From: Pseudalgibacter alginicilyticus
GTDB lineage: Bacteria > Bacteroidota > Bacteroidia > Flavobacteriales > Flavobacteriaceae
Assembly: GCF_001310225.1 (NCBI RefSeq)
Contig: NZ_CP012898.1
Coordinates: 620,001-684,000 of the forward strand
Length of the DNA: 64,000 nucleotides
Reading direction: 5' to 3'
Shown here: in pieces, positions 16,145 to 24,248 of the stretch
How positions within the stretch are numbered: the first letter of the stretch is position 1
Layout of the letters: each line of letters starts with the position of its first letter
Program-made: the position numbers and the translations under genes
The notes under the pieces: generated by a model
What the model saw: the letters and a program-made list of their open reading frames with translations, nothing else
Told to the model about the DNA's origin: nothing
Databases searched by the model: none

Positions 16145-16280
16145 ATGACTTTATTCATAATTGGAGATTTCTCAAAATTTGAAAGCAAAAGTTTATAGGA
16201 CTTTATTTACTTTATGAAAGTAATCAATGAAGTCAAGTAAACTTTTTTATCTCCATAGAAGTGTCGTTAAAAAAATAAAT
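16145..16280 (+). pseudogene. remnant of a DUF4180 gene
   Basis: Translation from ATG 16145 gives FIIGDFSKFESKSL, then a stop, then DFIYF. This mirrors LSIIGDFSKYESNSLKNFIYE in the intact gene at 6286. Only the last third of the gene survives, and stops are frequent. Confidence 0.75.
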
Positions 16281-16293
16281 GTAAGTGATTGAA

Positions 16294-16488
16294 ATGGAAA
16301 ATCGTGAAAAGTTGGAGTTGAAAGAAGCTTAAATCGTAATAACACCTTTACTCAATTAATGTGAAAAATCAGTTGTAAAATTAAAACCAAACTCAGCTCA
16401 ATATACACTTTTAGAAAACCGTATTAATGCATTAAGGTTTTCGTTAAAACTGATTAAGATAGAAATCAAAAGTAAAAATTATAATAAT
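16294..16488 (+). pseudogene. remnant of the small helical gene family of 7257-7460
   Basis: From ATG 16294 the frame reads 12 codons, meets two stops, then continues CEKSVVKLKPNSAQYTLL and ENRINALRFSLKLI, clearly matching the 67-residue protein at 7257. It follows the DUF4180 remnant, the same relative order as the intact DUF4180-YdeI-small-helical run, but without YdeI. Confidence 0.75.
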
Positions 16489-16496
16489 TACAACCA

Positions 16497-16690
16497 CCTC
16501 ACAGGTCTTGTTTTTAAAGCAAATTCACACATTCGCTTGAATTGGAAACTTGCCTATCGGGGAAACGTGTAACCGTTCAAATTCGAGTTATTGGAAACGA
16601 GTCAAAAACAACCATAGCCATCCATTAAGAGGAACTTTTAAATGATGTACAGAGAATCTAAGTGAAAGCATATTGGAGCGAGATTCATAC
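16497..16690 (+). pseudogene. remnant of an SRPBCC gene
   Basis: The first codons give TGLVFKANSHIRLNWK, which matches residues about 62-78 of the intact SRPBCC protein at 13468. A frameshift and several stops follow, and later bases still match IRVIGN, TIAIHQE and KAYWTEI out of frame. The N-terminal third is missing. Confidence 0.75.
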
Positions 16691-16793
16691 CAATTGTTCG
16701 GAAAACAACCACTAGTTGTTGAATCCAACTAAAAAGAGAACTTTTACAACTAATCGTAGTCAATTAAATTTCTTATTACTGGGCAGCACAATC

Positions 16794-16801
16794 TACTTTT
16801 G
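16794..16801 (+). promoter_or_regulatory. -7 promoter element for the alpha/beta hydrolase gene
   Basis: TACTTTTG fits the Bacteroidota TAnnTTTG consensus and lies 21 bp before the ATG at 16823. This supports that ATG over the TTG at 16799, which lies inside the element. The -33 region is weak (TTTCTT). Confidence 0.45.
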
Positions 16802-16822
16802 CATAAACAAAATTGTAATAAG

Positions 16823-17632
16823 ATGAACTCATTAAAAATTCAATCAAGTAAAAAGTATATAAAACCTTGGAAGGGCTTTATATCTGTGGAAGACACTCAA
16901 CTTTATCTTCAAGATTCAGGAGGTTTAGGCCCTGTTATTATTTACTTAAATGGCTCATATGCCAACCTCAAACACTGGGACCGTGTTATTCAAGAACTTG
17001 GCTCAGACTATCGTCACATTTTGTATGATGAACGTGCCCGTGGTAAATCAAAGAAATCAAAGGATTACTCCTTTGATGCTTGCTTGCGTGACCTGACAGC
17101 AATTATCAAGGCAAGACAAATCAAAAACCCAATATTGGTGGGTTGGTCATATGGAGCCATTTTAGCTACGCATTGGGTGAACAAAAATCCTGGAGTACCC
17201 CGTGGAATAATAGCAATAGATAGTGCTGTACCTTATGGGCTTACGGGTGAAGAATCTCAAAAGCGTATTTATAAATTATTTAATCGCTTAAAATGGATTC
17301 TCCCTGTAATTGCTCCATTTGGTTTAGCTGCAAAAATGAGTGCTAAACAACATGCGGAAATCAATATCGAAATAAATGAAATTTCCGCTAAATTAGAACA
17401 AACCCTACTAGATATTAACATACCTGTATGGTATGTCTTTGCATCAGGCGAAAGTCGTGGCGGAGAAGCTCATGAATTTAAGGCCATGCGAGACAGTCTC
17501 AATCCTTTGTTGAAAAAAAATGAAAATTTGAAAGTATTTAAACAGGTAGAGAGCAATCTCGAAAAGATTCTCTCAAAAGATTACAAAACGATAGGAAATG
17601 CAATTCAAACATTAAACAAGAACATTAAATAA
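16823..17632 (+). CDS. alpha/beta hydrolase
   Basis: The 269 residues have the alpha/beta fold: oxyanion region YLNGSYANLKHWD, DERARGKS, and the nucleophile elbow GWSYG (Ser about 109). Near the C-terminus, where related hydrolases have a SNH motif with the catalytic His followed by an ILxKD helix, this protein reads SNLEKILSKDY, so the His seems replaced by Leu. That would impair ester hydrolysis unless another His serves. It is followed 17 bp later by the XRE-pentapeptide gene. Confidence 0.75.
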   Translation: MNSLKIQSSKKYIKPWKGFISVEDTQLYLQDSGGLGPVIIYLNGSYANLKHWDRVIQELGSDYRHILYDERARGKSKKSKDYSFDACLRDLTAIIKARQIKNPILVGWSYGAILATHWVNKNPGVPRGIIAIDSAVPYGLTGEESQKRIYKLFNRLKWILPVIAPFGLAAKMSAKQHAEINIEINEISAKLEQTLLDINIPVWYVFASGESRGGEAHEFKAMRDSLNPLLKKNENLKVFKQVESNLEKILSKDYKTIGNAIQTLNKNIK

Positions 17633-17649
17633 ATTTACATCCTTTTATT

Positions 17650-18564
17650 ATGAATAACTCAAAACATTTAGGTCTGAAAATTTTAGAGGCACGAAAAAAC
17701 ATTAATTTATCACAGGCAAAACTAGCGAATATAATAGCCATTAGCCCTCAAGCTATTGGGAAGTGGGAACGTGGTGAATCAATGCCTGATATTATAATGT
17801 TGGATAAATTAGCTAAAGTCTTTGATGTAGATCTTAACTATTTTTCTAATGAAAGTAATAGTAGCTCACATAAAGTCGACCTACAGCAAAATTCAAATAA
17901 GCTACTTTCAAATGATTCAGGTATTCATTCCAATAACGACTATAGTTCAAACTGGGATATGTCCAGTGGAAATTGGGTAGATGCAGATTTTTCAGATTTG
18001 AAGAACCTTAAAGATAAATTCAGTAACTCTAATATGAAACGCTGTAAATTTATCGGTTCTGAATTATCAGGTCTTCTATTAAGAGGTAACAATATTGATG
18101 GATGTGATTTTACAGATTCTGAAATAAAAAGCAGTCAAATACAAAACTCTCAACTGATAAATAATGAGTTTCAAAATTGTGTGTTACAAGGGTCTGAATT
18201 TTCACAAAACCACATCAAAAACTGTAATTTTTCAAATGCCAATTTATCTAAGATAAAGCTTATTTCAGGAACTTTTATAAATATAGAAGTGATAAAAACT
18301 GTTTGGAATCAAACCTCTTTTATTAAAATGTATTTTGAAAACATTGTTTTTGAAGGAAATATCGACAACTGTTCTTTTGATAATTGCAGATTTAAGAAAG
18401 TAACATTTCAAAATGCAGTATTAACCAATACTTTTTATAAAGGTAGAAAAATGAAAGGAGTTAAGTTTATCAACTGTAAAGCAGATAAAATGACTTACGA
18501 GTTTTTAAAAAATGCAAAGGCAGATCTGAAGGAGGTTACATTATTATCACATAAACAACTATGA
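17650..18564 (+). CDS. XRE-family regulator with C-terminal pentapeptide-like repeats
   Basis: Residues about 5-66 are a Cro/CI-type helix-turn-helix (LGLKILEARKNINLSQAKLA, SPQAIGKWERGESMPDIIML). After a Ser/Asn-rich linker, residues about 105-290 carry irregular pentapeptide-like repeats with Cys, Phe and Leu at centre positions (MKRCKFIGSELSGLLLRGNN, DGCDFTDSEIK, NCNFSNANLSKIKL). This would form a right-handed quadrilateral beta-helix like those of DNA-mimic proteins. The combination resembles a family of Bacteroidota and Firmicutes regulators of unknown ligand. Its stop overlaps the next ATG. A 374-bp copy of its 3' part lies at 24249. Confidence 0.8.
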   Translation: MNNSKHLGLKILEARKNINLSQAKLANIIAISPQAIGKWERGESMPDIIMLDKLAKVFDVDLNYFSNESNSSSHKVDLQQNSNKLLSNDSGIHSNNDYSSNWDMSSGNWVDADFSDLKNLKDKFSNSNMKRCKFIGSELSGLLLRGNNIDGCDFTDSEIKSSQIQNSQLINNEFQNCVLQGSEFSQNHIKNCNFSNANLSKIKLISGTFINIEVIKTVWNQTSFIKMYFENIVFEGNIDNCSFDNCRFKKVTFQNAVLTNTFYKGRKMKGVKFINCKADKMTYEFLKNAKADLKEVTLLSHKQL

Positions 18565-18728
18565 TAGACGAAAAAATAAACCTCTCAGAATTAAAAAATC
18601 TGAAGTTTGAATACATTAAAAATGAATATGTGGTAACTTTAGTTGATAACCAAGGCTTTGAAATATTAAAAGGGTATGGTATTTCAATTGTAGATGCAAT
18701 CAATGATTTACATCAAAATTTAATATAA
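18561..18728 (+). CDS. small protein translationally coupled to the XRE-pentapeptide gene
   Basis: The ATG at 18561 overlaps the TGA of the preceding gene (ATGA), a strong sign of coupling. The 55 residues (ending GYGISIVDAINDLHQNLI) look like a small alpha/beta protein with an amphipathic C-terminal helix. The function is unknown to me. The overlap and uninterrupted frame argue for a real partner peptide of the regulator. Confidence 0.6.
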   Translation: MIDEKINLSELKNLKFEYIKNEYVVTLVDNQGFEILKGYGISIVDAINDLHQNLI

Positions 18729-18799
18729 AATTAAAATTTAACAATTGTCTCCTATTGGTCACAAATTGTAATTTAAATAAATTAAAAACAATCTTAGGT

Positions 18800-18860
18800 C
18801 AAGAAAGTAACCAATACATCGAAAAGGTAAAGAACTGGAAAGAACAATCCCTGAATTTGT
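18800..18860 (+). pseudogene. remnant of a YdeI 5' end
   Basis: The DNA matches the first about 45 bases of the intact YdeI gene at 6657 (AATACATCGAAAAG, then TAAAGAACTGGAAAGAA) with a few changes that break the frame. It is the third YdeI trace in the window. Confidence 0.6.
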
Positions 18861-18866
18861 CAGGTA

Positions 18867-18935
18867 TCATGCCTTAATTTCAATTGCAGTAGTTTTTCCA
18901 TTTCCGTAGTTTCCTGCAATACAAACTAATTTCAT
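18867..18935 (-). pseudogene. fragment encoding a Walker A motif
   Basis: Read on the minus strand, ATG at 18935 gives 22 codons MKLVCIAGNYGNGKTTAIEI, then a stop. GNYGNGKT is a P-loop at the very N-terminus, as in small nucleotide kinases and nucleotide-binding proteins. Only this 5' piece remains; the parent family cannot be named. Confidence 0.4.
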
Positions 18936-19029
18936 AAGAACTAAATATTATTTTTTTAACTTCTTTGTAGATATTAATTATAATTCTTTTAAGCAAAGTG
19001 AGCGTTATCAATAATTATCTCTTTGCCGA

Positions 19030-19198
19030 CGTACAACGATTAAAAGTAGGGCTGTAAATAAGCGATAAATTTTCAGTTTAGCAAGAAGTCATATTTTTAA
19101 TTTTCTTGTTTTCAAAAATACAAATTAAAAATATGGCGACCTCTCATACACGCACAAGCCTTTGTTCAAACACACTACCTACCCTACTTTTTTTATAC
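19030..19198 (-). repeat. attC-like palindromic element B
   Basis: On the minus strand it begins 20 bp after the NmrA-like reductase stop with GTATAAAA (19198-19191). The outer arms AAAAGTAGGG (19042-19051) and CCCTACTTTT (19182-19191) are perfect complements. The inner arms CATATTTTTAATTT (19090-19103) and its complement (19122-19135) form a perfect 14-bp pair with an 18-nt loop. A GTT lies at the far end (19037-19035). The plan is the same as elements A, C and D: gene stop, GTATA arm, nested hairpin, distal GTT. Confidence 0.55.
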
Positions 19199-19217
19199 AT
19201 ATAAGCGAGAGGCATTT

Positions 19218-20009
19218 CTACTTGTAGTTGATTGTTTTTATAAATGTGTTCCAATCTTCTTTCCCGAAAGTATTATTTGGAGAAAGATTCACGCCTGTTC
19301 GAAACAGTTGATGCCGAATATCATTAGTCATTTCCGTTTGTATTTCCCAGCTAGGGTGGAATTCTTTTAAATAACTATCAGTCATTTTTTCAAAAGAAAG
19401 TATTTTAGGTCCTCCAAAATCTGGAAGTAAACCTTTTGGCGATTCTAAAGATATTCTTGCTAATAATTCAGCAACCTCTTGCGTACCAATGGATTGAAAT
19501 TTTAACTCTTTTGGGATTTTCAAAATAGACTTATCGTCAGTCGTTTCATTGATAAAATTTTGTATCAAATTAACTACAAAACTGTGGAATTGTGTAGTCC
19601 TTACAATTGTATAAGGAAATCCACTATTTGACACTAAGTTTTCCACCTCAAGTTTTGCCTGATAATAAGGATAGTCGCTCTTATCAACCCCGACAATAGA
19701 AATATAAACAAAGTGTTTTATAGCACGACTACCAATTGCTTTTAATAAATTTTTTGTACCCTCAACATCTACCAGTTGAAAGTCCCTAGGGTTACTGGCA
19801 CAATGTATGACAACATCAACATTATTAGTCGCTTTTTTCAGTCCAGTATTTTCGGCTAAGTTACCCATGTAATACGTAATGTTGTCTTCTTTAGTAGGCG
19901 TGAAGGTTTTAGTTGATAAAACTCCTACTTTATAATTTTGCGATATAAGGGTCTTAGCAACTTTTCTCCCAAGATGTCCAGTTCCTCCAGTAATTAAAAT
20001 CCTGTTCAT
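19218..20009 (-). CDS. NmrA-like NAD(P)-binding oxidoreductase (SDR family)
   Basis: The 263 residues begin with a Rossmann motif (RILITGGTGHLGRKVAKTLI, GGxGxxG). They have the atypical SDR pattern VDVVIHCASNPRDFQLVDVEGTKNLLKAI and YYQAKLEVENLVSNSGFPYTIVRTTQFH, where YxxxK is the catalytic pair. It resembles NmrA/SDR_a5-type quinone or flavin reductases. It is last in a minus-strand trio and is followed by attC-like element B. Confidence 0.85.
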   Translation of the reverse strand: MNRILITGGTGHLGRKVAKTLISQNYKVGVLSTKTFTPTKEDNITYYMGNLAENTGLKKATNNVDVVIHCASNPRDFQLVDVEGTKNLLKAIGSRAIKHFVYISIVGVDKSDYPYYQAKLEVENLVSNSGFPYTIVRTTQFHSFVVNLIQNFINETTDDKSILKIPKELKFQSIGTQEVAELLARISLESPKGLLPDFGGPKILSFEKMTDSYLKEFHPSWEIQTEMTNDIRHQLFRTGVNLSPNNTFGKEDWNTFIKTINYK

Positions 20010-20023
20010 AATTCTTTTAAAAT

Positions 20024-20623
20024 TTATTTTCTGTTTATTTTTTCTTGAAGATTGGATTTCACATTATTAATCCATTCGTCCTTCAAAATACTCAATACGA
20101 TAAGGTCAATTCGGTTTCCTTTTGCGTCAAAACTAAAATTCCTCAAAACTCCTTCTTCGACACAACCAATGCTTTTCATAGCATTAATGCTTCTTTTATT
20201 AGCAATATTGGCTTTAAATGCTACGCGTTCGTATCCTAATTGCTCTAAAGCAAATTCGAGCAATAAATATTTTGAATTTTTGTTAATGTAAGTTCCTTGA
20301 TGATCTTTTCCATACCAAGTGTAGCCTAATTCCAATGTTTTGGTGACCTGGTTTATTAAATAAAATCTGGTGCTACCTACCATTTTATTTTGCAATTTGT
20401 CTATCACGACAAATACATAATCGGTTTGTTTTTTTCTGTTTTCAATAGCAGTTTTGATGTATTGCCTTAAATTATCTTCTCCGTTTGCACCAAAAGCATT
20501 GAAATCCCAAATATCCAATTCGTTTAAAGAATATCGTAAAAGTTGATCAAAGTCATTTTCAACCAATGGTCTTAAAAGCACTTTGTCGTTCTCTAAAATA
20601 TAGTCTTTTTGAAAGTCAATCAT
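20024..20623 (-). CDS. GNAT N-acetyltransferase (RimJ/RimL-like)
   Basis: The 199 residues match the GNAT fold of the ribosomal-protein/amino-acid acetyltransferase type: VLLRPLVENDFDQLLRYSL, LELGYTWYGKDHQGTYINKNSKYLLLEFALEQLGYERVAFKA, and NKRSINAMKSIGCVEEGVLRN. It transfers acetyl from acetyl-CoA to an amine; the target is unknown. It is 14 bp from the NmrA-like gene and 45 bp after the methyltransferase gene, probably one operon. Confidence 0.85.
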   Translation of the reverse strand: MIDFQKDYILENDKVLLRPLVENDFDQLLRYSLNELDIWDFNAFGANGEDNLRQYIKTAIENRKKQTDYVFVVIDKLQNKMVGSTRFYLINQVTKTLELGYTWYGKDHQGTYINKNSKYLLLEFALEQLGYERVAFKANIANKRSINAMKSIGCVEEGVLRNFSFDAKGNRIDLIVLSILKDEWINNVKSNLQEKINRK

Positions 20624-20668
20624 TTTTGTTTTTTCATAATTTTGTCGTAATAATATATAAAAAACCTC

Positions 20669-21427
20669 TTAATTATTTTTTGCAAAAAATATTTGAATCG
20701 GATAATGTAGAAAATACTCACTATTAATTTCTGTGACATTTATTCCTAAATCATCTACTCCAACATCTGCAACAATCATATCTTTTAAAGCTATTGGATT
20801 ACTCGGAAAAGATGCTTCAAGCTGCTCATTAAGTCCAATTTTCATTGAATAAAAATCAGTATTAACATTTTTGAAACCTACTTTTTCAAAAAGACGATAA
20901 AATTCAGTTAATGAAAGTGCAGCAACATGAGAACAATCTCTATTTCTCTCCATTTCATTGTATTTTTTTATTTTAGTGTCTGGTAAAGAAACATCAACAA
21001 CTATAACTACTCCATCGGGTTTACAGACTCTTTTCATTTCAGACAAAACTTTAAGTGGATTTAAAAAATGATGAAAACCAAATCTAGAAACTACTATTGA
21101 AAAACTATTATCTTCATAAGGTAAATTCTCTACATCTCCTATTTGCCAAGTAAGGTTTTTAAGATTAAATTTTGTTTGTAATTTTTTAGCTTCATCAAGC
21201 ATTCCTTGAGTCATATCAATACCTGTTACATGATTGGTGTGTTTGGCAAATTCGCACGAGACAATACCTGATCCACAAGCAATATCTAAAACTTTATCTT
21301 TTTTAGAAGCAGACGTTATTGAAATTAATTTTTCTAAAGCATCGCTATGTGAAGTTATCGCACTATAACCGCTTGCTTGTTTTGAAAATTGTTCTACAAT
21401 GTTTTCATTATGTTTTTTAGTGTCCAT
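20669..21427 (-). CDS. class I SAM-dependent methyltransferase
   Basis: The 252 residues carry motif I VLDIACGSGIVSCEFA, motif II TGIDMTQGMLDEAKK and the later VVSRFGFHHFLNPLKVLSEM, all typical of UbiE-like small-molecule methyltransferases. The substrate is unknown. It is first in the minus-strand trio. A degenerate relative starts at 28440 (MDTKKKHFS, ITSHND, ILDIAC). Confidence 0.85.
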   Translation of the reverse strand: MDTKKHNENIVEQFSKQASGYSAITSHSDALEKLISITSASKKDKVLDIACGSGIVSCEFAKHTNHVTGIDMTQGMLDEAKKLQTKFNLKNLTWQIGDVENLPYEDNSFSIVVSRFGFHHFLNPLKVLSEMKRVCKPDGVVIVVDVSLPDTKIKKYNEMERNRDCSHVAALSLTEFYRLFEKVGFKNVNTDFYSMKIGLNEQLEASFPSNPIALKDMIVADVGVDDLGINVTEINSEYFLHYPIQIFFAKNN

Positions 21428-21485
21428 AAATCTATTATTTTAATTTTCTCCAAAGTTCTAAACTTATCACTAAGTCATAATTACT

Positions 21486-21518
21486 ATATTTGGACAATGA
21501 ATAGCGAGTATCAGACAA
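21486..21518 (+). pseudogene. third copy of the AraC promoter and first seven codons
   Basis: This 33-bp stretch (the TATATTTG element, then ATG AAT AGC GAG TAT CAG ACA) is identical to the starts of the AraC genes at 23347 and 27408, then breaks off abruptly. It shows that the AraC-MFS-ABC unit was once present at least three times, or that a recombination end fell here. Confidence 0.8.
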
Positions 21519-21522
21519 ATAT

Positions 21523-21577
21523 TAAAATAGATTGGCTTTAAAACAGTAGTATGAAAATAAAGCCAATCTATTTTAAA
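21523..21577. terminator. perfect 19-bp inverted repeat (hairpin)
   Basis: TTAAAATAGATTGGCTTTA (21523-21541) is perfectly complementary to 21559-21577, with a 17-nt loop. It lies between the methyltransferase trio and the duplicated block, just after the broken AraC start. No strong U-run follows, so it may be a terminator or the ends of a small vanished mobile element. Confidence 0.45.
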
Positions 21578-21694
21578 ACGGAAAAATTGTATATTTGGAT
21601 TTACTAACAGTTCTAAATTGGGAAGGCTTACATAACCACTAACCGTTCTAATTAGTCTCTCCTTAGTTTCATATTAGTTAATTGAATACCAATA

Positions 21695-21928
21695 TTATAA
21701 GTTTTTTTGTTCAATATTGATGTTTATAATTGCAAGGTAGGAGGTAATAAAAATCTTATCGTGTTTATATGCTTCATTAATAAACTTATCAATTGTAATT
21801 GATGAATAAACTTCTCCTTGTAATTCAGTAAGTTTACAAATGAATGGGGAAAGAAAATTTTTTTCAATTTGTTGTATTAGTTGTTTTTTATCAATTGTAT
21901 TGGAGCAATATATAGCTATATGTTTCAT
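21695..21928 (-). pseudogene. 5' fragment of the ModF-like ABC ATPase gene
   Basis: The first 61 codons (MKHIAIYCSNTIDKKQLIQQ to HDKIFI) are identical to the intact gene at 24899-26149. Homology ends at 21746, and 16 unrelated codons follow to a stop. The break is a clean junction of the duplicated block, not gradual decay. Confidence 0.85.
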
Positions 21929-22038
21929 CTTTCTTCTAAATCATTTTCGTGTTATATTTCAAAATAAAATTACTTTAAATAAGAAAACAAATTTTATAAT
22001 TTCTAATTCAAGCAATTATAAAATTTGCGTTAATCAAA

Positions 22039-23247
22039 CTATACTTTTTTACTTTCTATATTAGGTAAAAAGCTTGTTAGAATCCCAATTAATGGTAAAA
22101 AGGCACAAACTTTAAATATATATACAATACTAGTTTCATCAGCAAGTTTTCCTAAAATAGCAGAACCCAAACCACCCATTCCAAAAGCAAATCCAAAGAA
22201 CAGTCCTGCTACTAAACCTACTTTTCCTGGAAGTAATTCAGTTGCATAAACTAATATTGCCGAAAAAGCAGAGGAGATAATCAATCCTATTACAATGGAT
22301 AAAATTCCAACCCAAAATAACGACACATAGGGTAGTAAAAGTGTAAAAGGAGCCGCACCTAAGATAGAAATCCAAATAACATATTTTCTTCCGAATTTAT
22401 CACCTAATGGACCACCTATTAAGGTTCCTACAGCTACCGCACCTAGAAAAGCAAACAAATAAATTTGTGATTCCTGTATGGATACATTGAATTTTTCTAT
22501 TAAGAAAAATGTATAATAACTTGTGATACTGGTCAAATAAAAATATTTAGAAAATATTAAAAGTAGTAAAATTATCAAAGAGAATATTATTCTATTTTTT
22601 GATAAATGATGCGTTGATATTTTTTCGGAAGCTATTCTATTTTGCTGTTTTAATTCCAACTGAATGCTATACCAAATAGCTACTTTATATAAAACAAAAA
22701 CACCTATTAATGCAATAAGGCAAAACCAAATAATGTGTAATTGCCCAAAAGGAATTACAATTAAAGCCGCTAATAATGGACCAACTGCACTCCCAGCATT
22801 TCCTCCCAACTGAAAAATTGACTGTGCTAACCCCTTTTTTCCACCAGAAGCTAAATGGGCTACTCTTGAGGATTCAGGATGAAAAATTGAAGAACCAATA
22901 CCTATTAAAGCCACTGCGGCTAATAAATAATAAAAATTAGATGCAATAGAAGCAAAAAACAATCCTGATAAGGTAAAACTCATTCCAAATATCAAGGAAT
23001 AGGGTTTGGATTTTTTATCAGTATACATGCCCACAAACGGTTGTAAAATAGATGCGGTGACTTGATAAATTAAAGTAATCATTCCGATTTGAGTAAAATT
23101 AAGATCAAATTTTTCTTTGAATAATGGATAAACAGAAGGAATTACAGCTTGTAATAAGTCATTTATAAAATGAGAAAAACTAATTGTAAAAAGTATGGAA
23201 TATATTGTTTTTTGAGCTATTTCTGTATTTGTATTAATGCTTTTCAT
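22039..23247 (-). CDS. fosmidomycin-resistance-like MFS transporter
   Basis: The 402 residues have 12 predicted membrane helices. The N-terminus (TISFSHFINDLLQAVIPSVY, PLFKEKFDLNFTQIGMITL, LQPFVGMYTDKKSKPYSL) and the loop GIGSSIFHPESSRVAHLASG are hallmarks of the Fsr group of drug efflux pumps. It sits in the inner membrane and exports small molecules by proton antiport. It is divergent from the AraC gene at 23347 across 99 bp, so that regulator probably controls it. Confidence 0.9.
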   Translation of the reverse strand: MKSINTNTEIAQKTIYSILFTISFSHFINDLLQAVIPSVYPLFKEKFDLNFTQIGMITLIYQVTASILQPFVGMYTDKKSKPYSLIFGMSFTLSGLFFASIASNFYYLLAAVALIGIGSSIFHPESSRVAHLASGGKKGLAQSIFQLGGNAGSAVGPLLAALIVIPFGQLHIIWFCLIALIGVFVLYKVAIWYSIQLELKQQNRIASEKISTHHLSKNRIIFSLIILLLLIFSKYFYLTSITSYYTFFLIEKFNVSIQESQIYLFAFLGAVAVGTLIGGPLGDKFGRKYVIWISILGAAPFTLLLPYVSLFWVGILSIVIGLIISSAFSAILVYATELLPGKVGLVAGLFFGFAFGMGGLGSAILGKLADETSIVYIFKVCAFLPLIGILTSFLPNIESKKV

Positions 23248-23334
23248 AAATGGTTGTTTTAGGTTTATTTTTTTTTAAAATAATAGCTGAATTATTTTTC
23301 ACAAAGATTTTAATAAATATACTGCCTGAATTGG

Positions 23335-23342
23335 TATATTTG
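23335..23342 (+). promoter_or_regulatory. -7 element directly before the AraC start codon
   Basis: TATATTTG fits TAnnTTTG and ends 4 bp before the ATG at 23347. Transcription would start at or next to the ATG, so the mRNA may be leaderless. The same element occurs before the copies at 27408 and 21498. If leaderless translation is not used, the real start would be a later Met. Confidence 0.5.
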
Positions 23343-23346
23343 GACA

Positions 23347-24141
23347 ATGAATAGCGAGTATCAGACATATCGATTAGTTGATTTTGGATTCCAAATTAAT
23401 TCAGATTTTCCTGTAATAGGATATTCGGAAATGGTAACCAATTCTATTTGTATATCACATTCACATCCAAGAGCACAACTTCTTTATGCTACTACTGGTG
23501 TAATGAACGTAGTAGTTAATAACCAAATTTGGGTAGTGAATCCATTACAAGGACTTTGGATTCCAGGAGGAGTAGAACATCAAGTTTCTTTTCAAAAAAA
23601 TGTCAAATTATATAGTGTCTTCATAGATCCTTCTTTTACAGATGGATTACCAAAAACTACTTTTTCATTTGACATTTCCTCTTTTTTAAAACAATTACTA
23701 TTTAAAATTATTTCTTTTAATACAGTTGATACTGTCTCAATTTCAGAAAAAAGAATTATGATGGTCTTTTTAGATGAAGTTACTTTAATACAACCTAGTA
23801 TTACTTTTTTACCAACAACAAATCATGTAAGATTAAAGAATGTTGTACAGCTTTTACTTAACGATGTTGCCAGTAAGCAAACGATAGAATACTATGCTGA
23901 AATTTCATGTATGAGTAGTCGAAATTTATCTCGTTTATTCATCAAAGAATTGGGTATGAATTTTAGTGATTGGAGAATTCGTTTAAAACTTTTAGAAGCA
24001 ATAAAAAGATTAGGTGAGCAACAATCGGTAAAAGAAATAGCCTTTGATTTAGGCTACGAAAGCTCGAGCTCATTTATTTATATGTTTAAAAAATATTTAG
24101 GTAAAACACCATCAAATTATATTTTGAAAAGTAAGGATTGA
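23347..24141 (+). CDS. AraC family transcriptional regulator (intact copy)
   Basis: The 264 residues have an N-terminal cupin domain (ISHSHPRAQLLYATTGVMNV, LQGLWIPGGVEHQVSF) and a C-terminal AraC HTH (SCMSSRNLSRLFIKELG, SVKEIAFDLGYESSSSFIYM, FKKYLGKTPSNYI). The cupin HxHPRxQ pattern is common in regulators of efflux pumps. It is divergent from the Fsr-like gene. Its copy at 27408 is broken by a stop at the codon matching CAA 23878-23880. Confidence 0.9.
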   Translation: MNSEYQTYRLVDFGFQINSDFPVIGYSEMVTNSICISHSHPRAQLLYATTGVMNVVVNNQIWVVNPLQGLWIPGGVEHQVSFQKNVKLYSVFIDPSFTDGLPKTTFSFDISSFLKQLLFKIISFNTVDTVSISEKRIMMVFLDEVTLIQPSITFLPTTNHVRLKNVVQLLLNDVASKQTIEYYAEISCMSSRNLSRLFIKELGMNFSDWRIRLKLLEAIKRLGEQQSVKEIAFDLGYESSSSFIYMFKKYLGKTPSNYILKSKD

Positions 24142-24248
24142 AATGTGTGAAATAGTTAAATGTTAATTAATTAAAAACCTTTATACAAATAATTAATACA
24201 TTCGAAATTTCTCTTTCACAGTGTAAATGTTTTACAAAGAGTTTGTAA

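Noticed and set aside
18867-18935. The Walker A fragment as a functional small protein
   Set aside because: Only 22 codons remain and the rest of a nucleotide-binding fold is missing, so it is listed as a fragment only.
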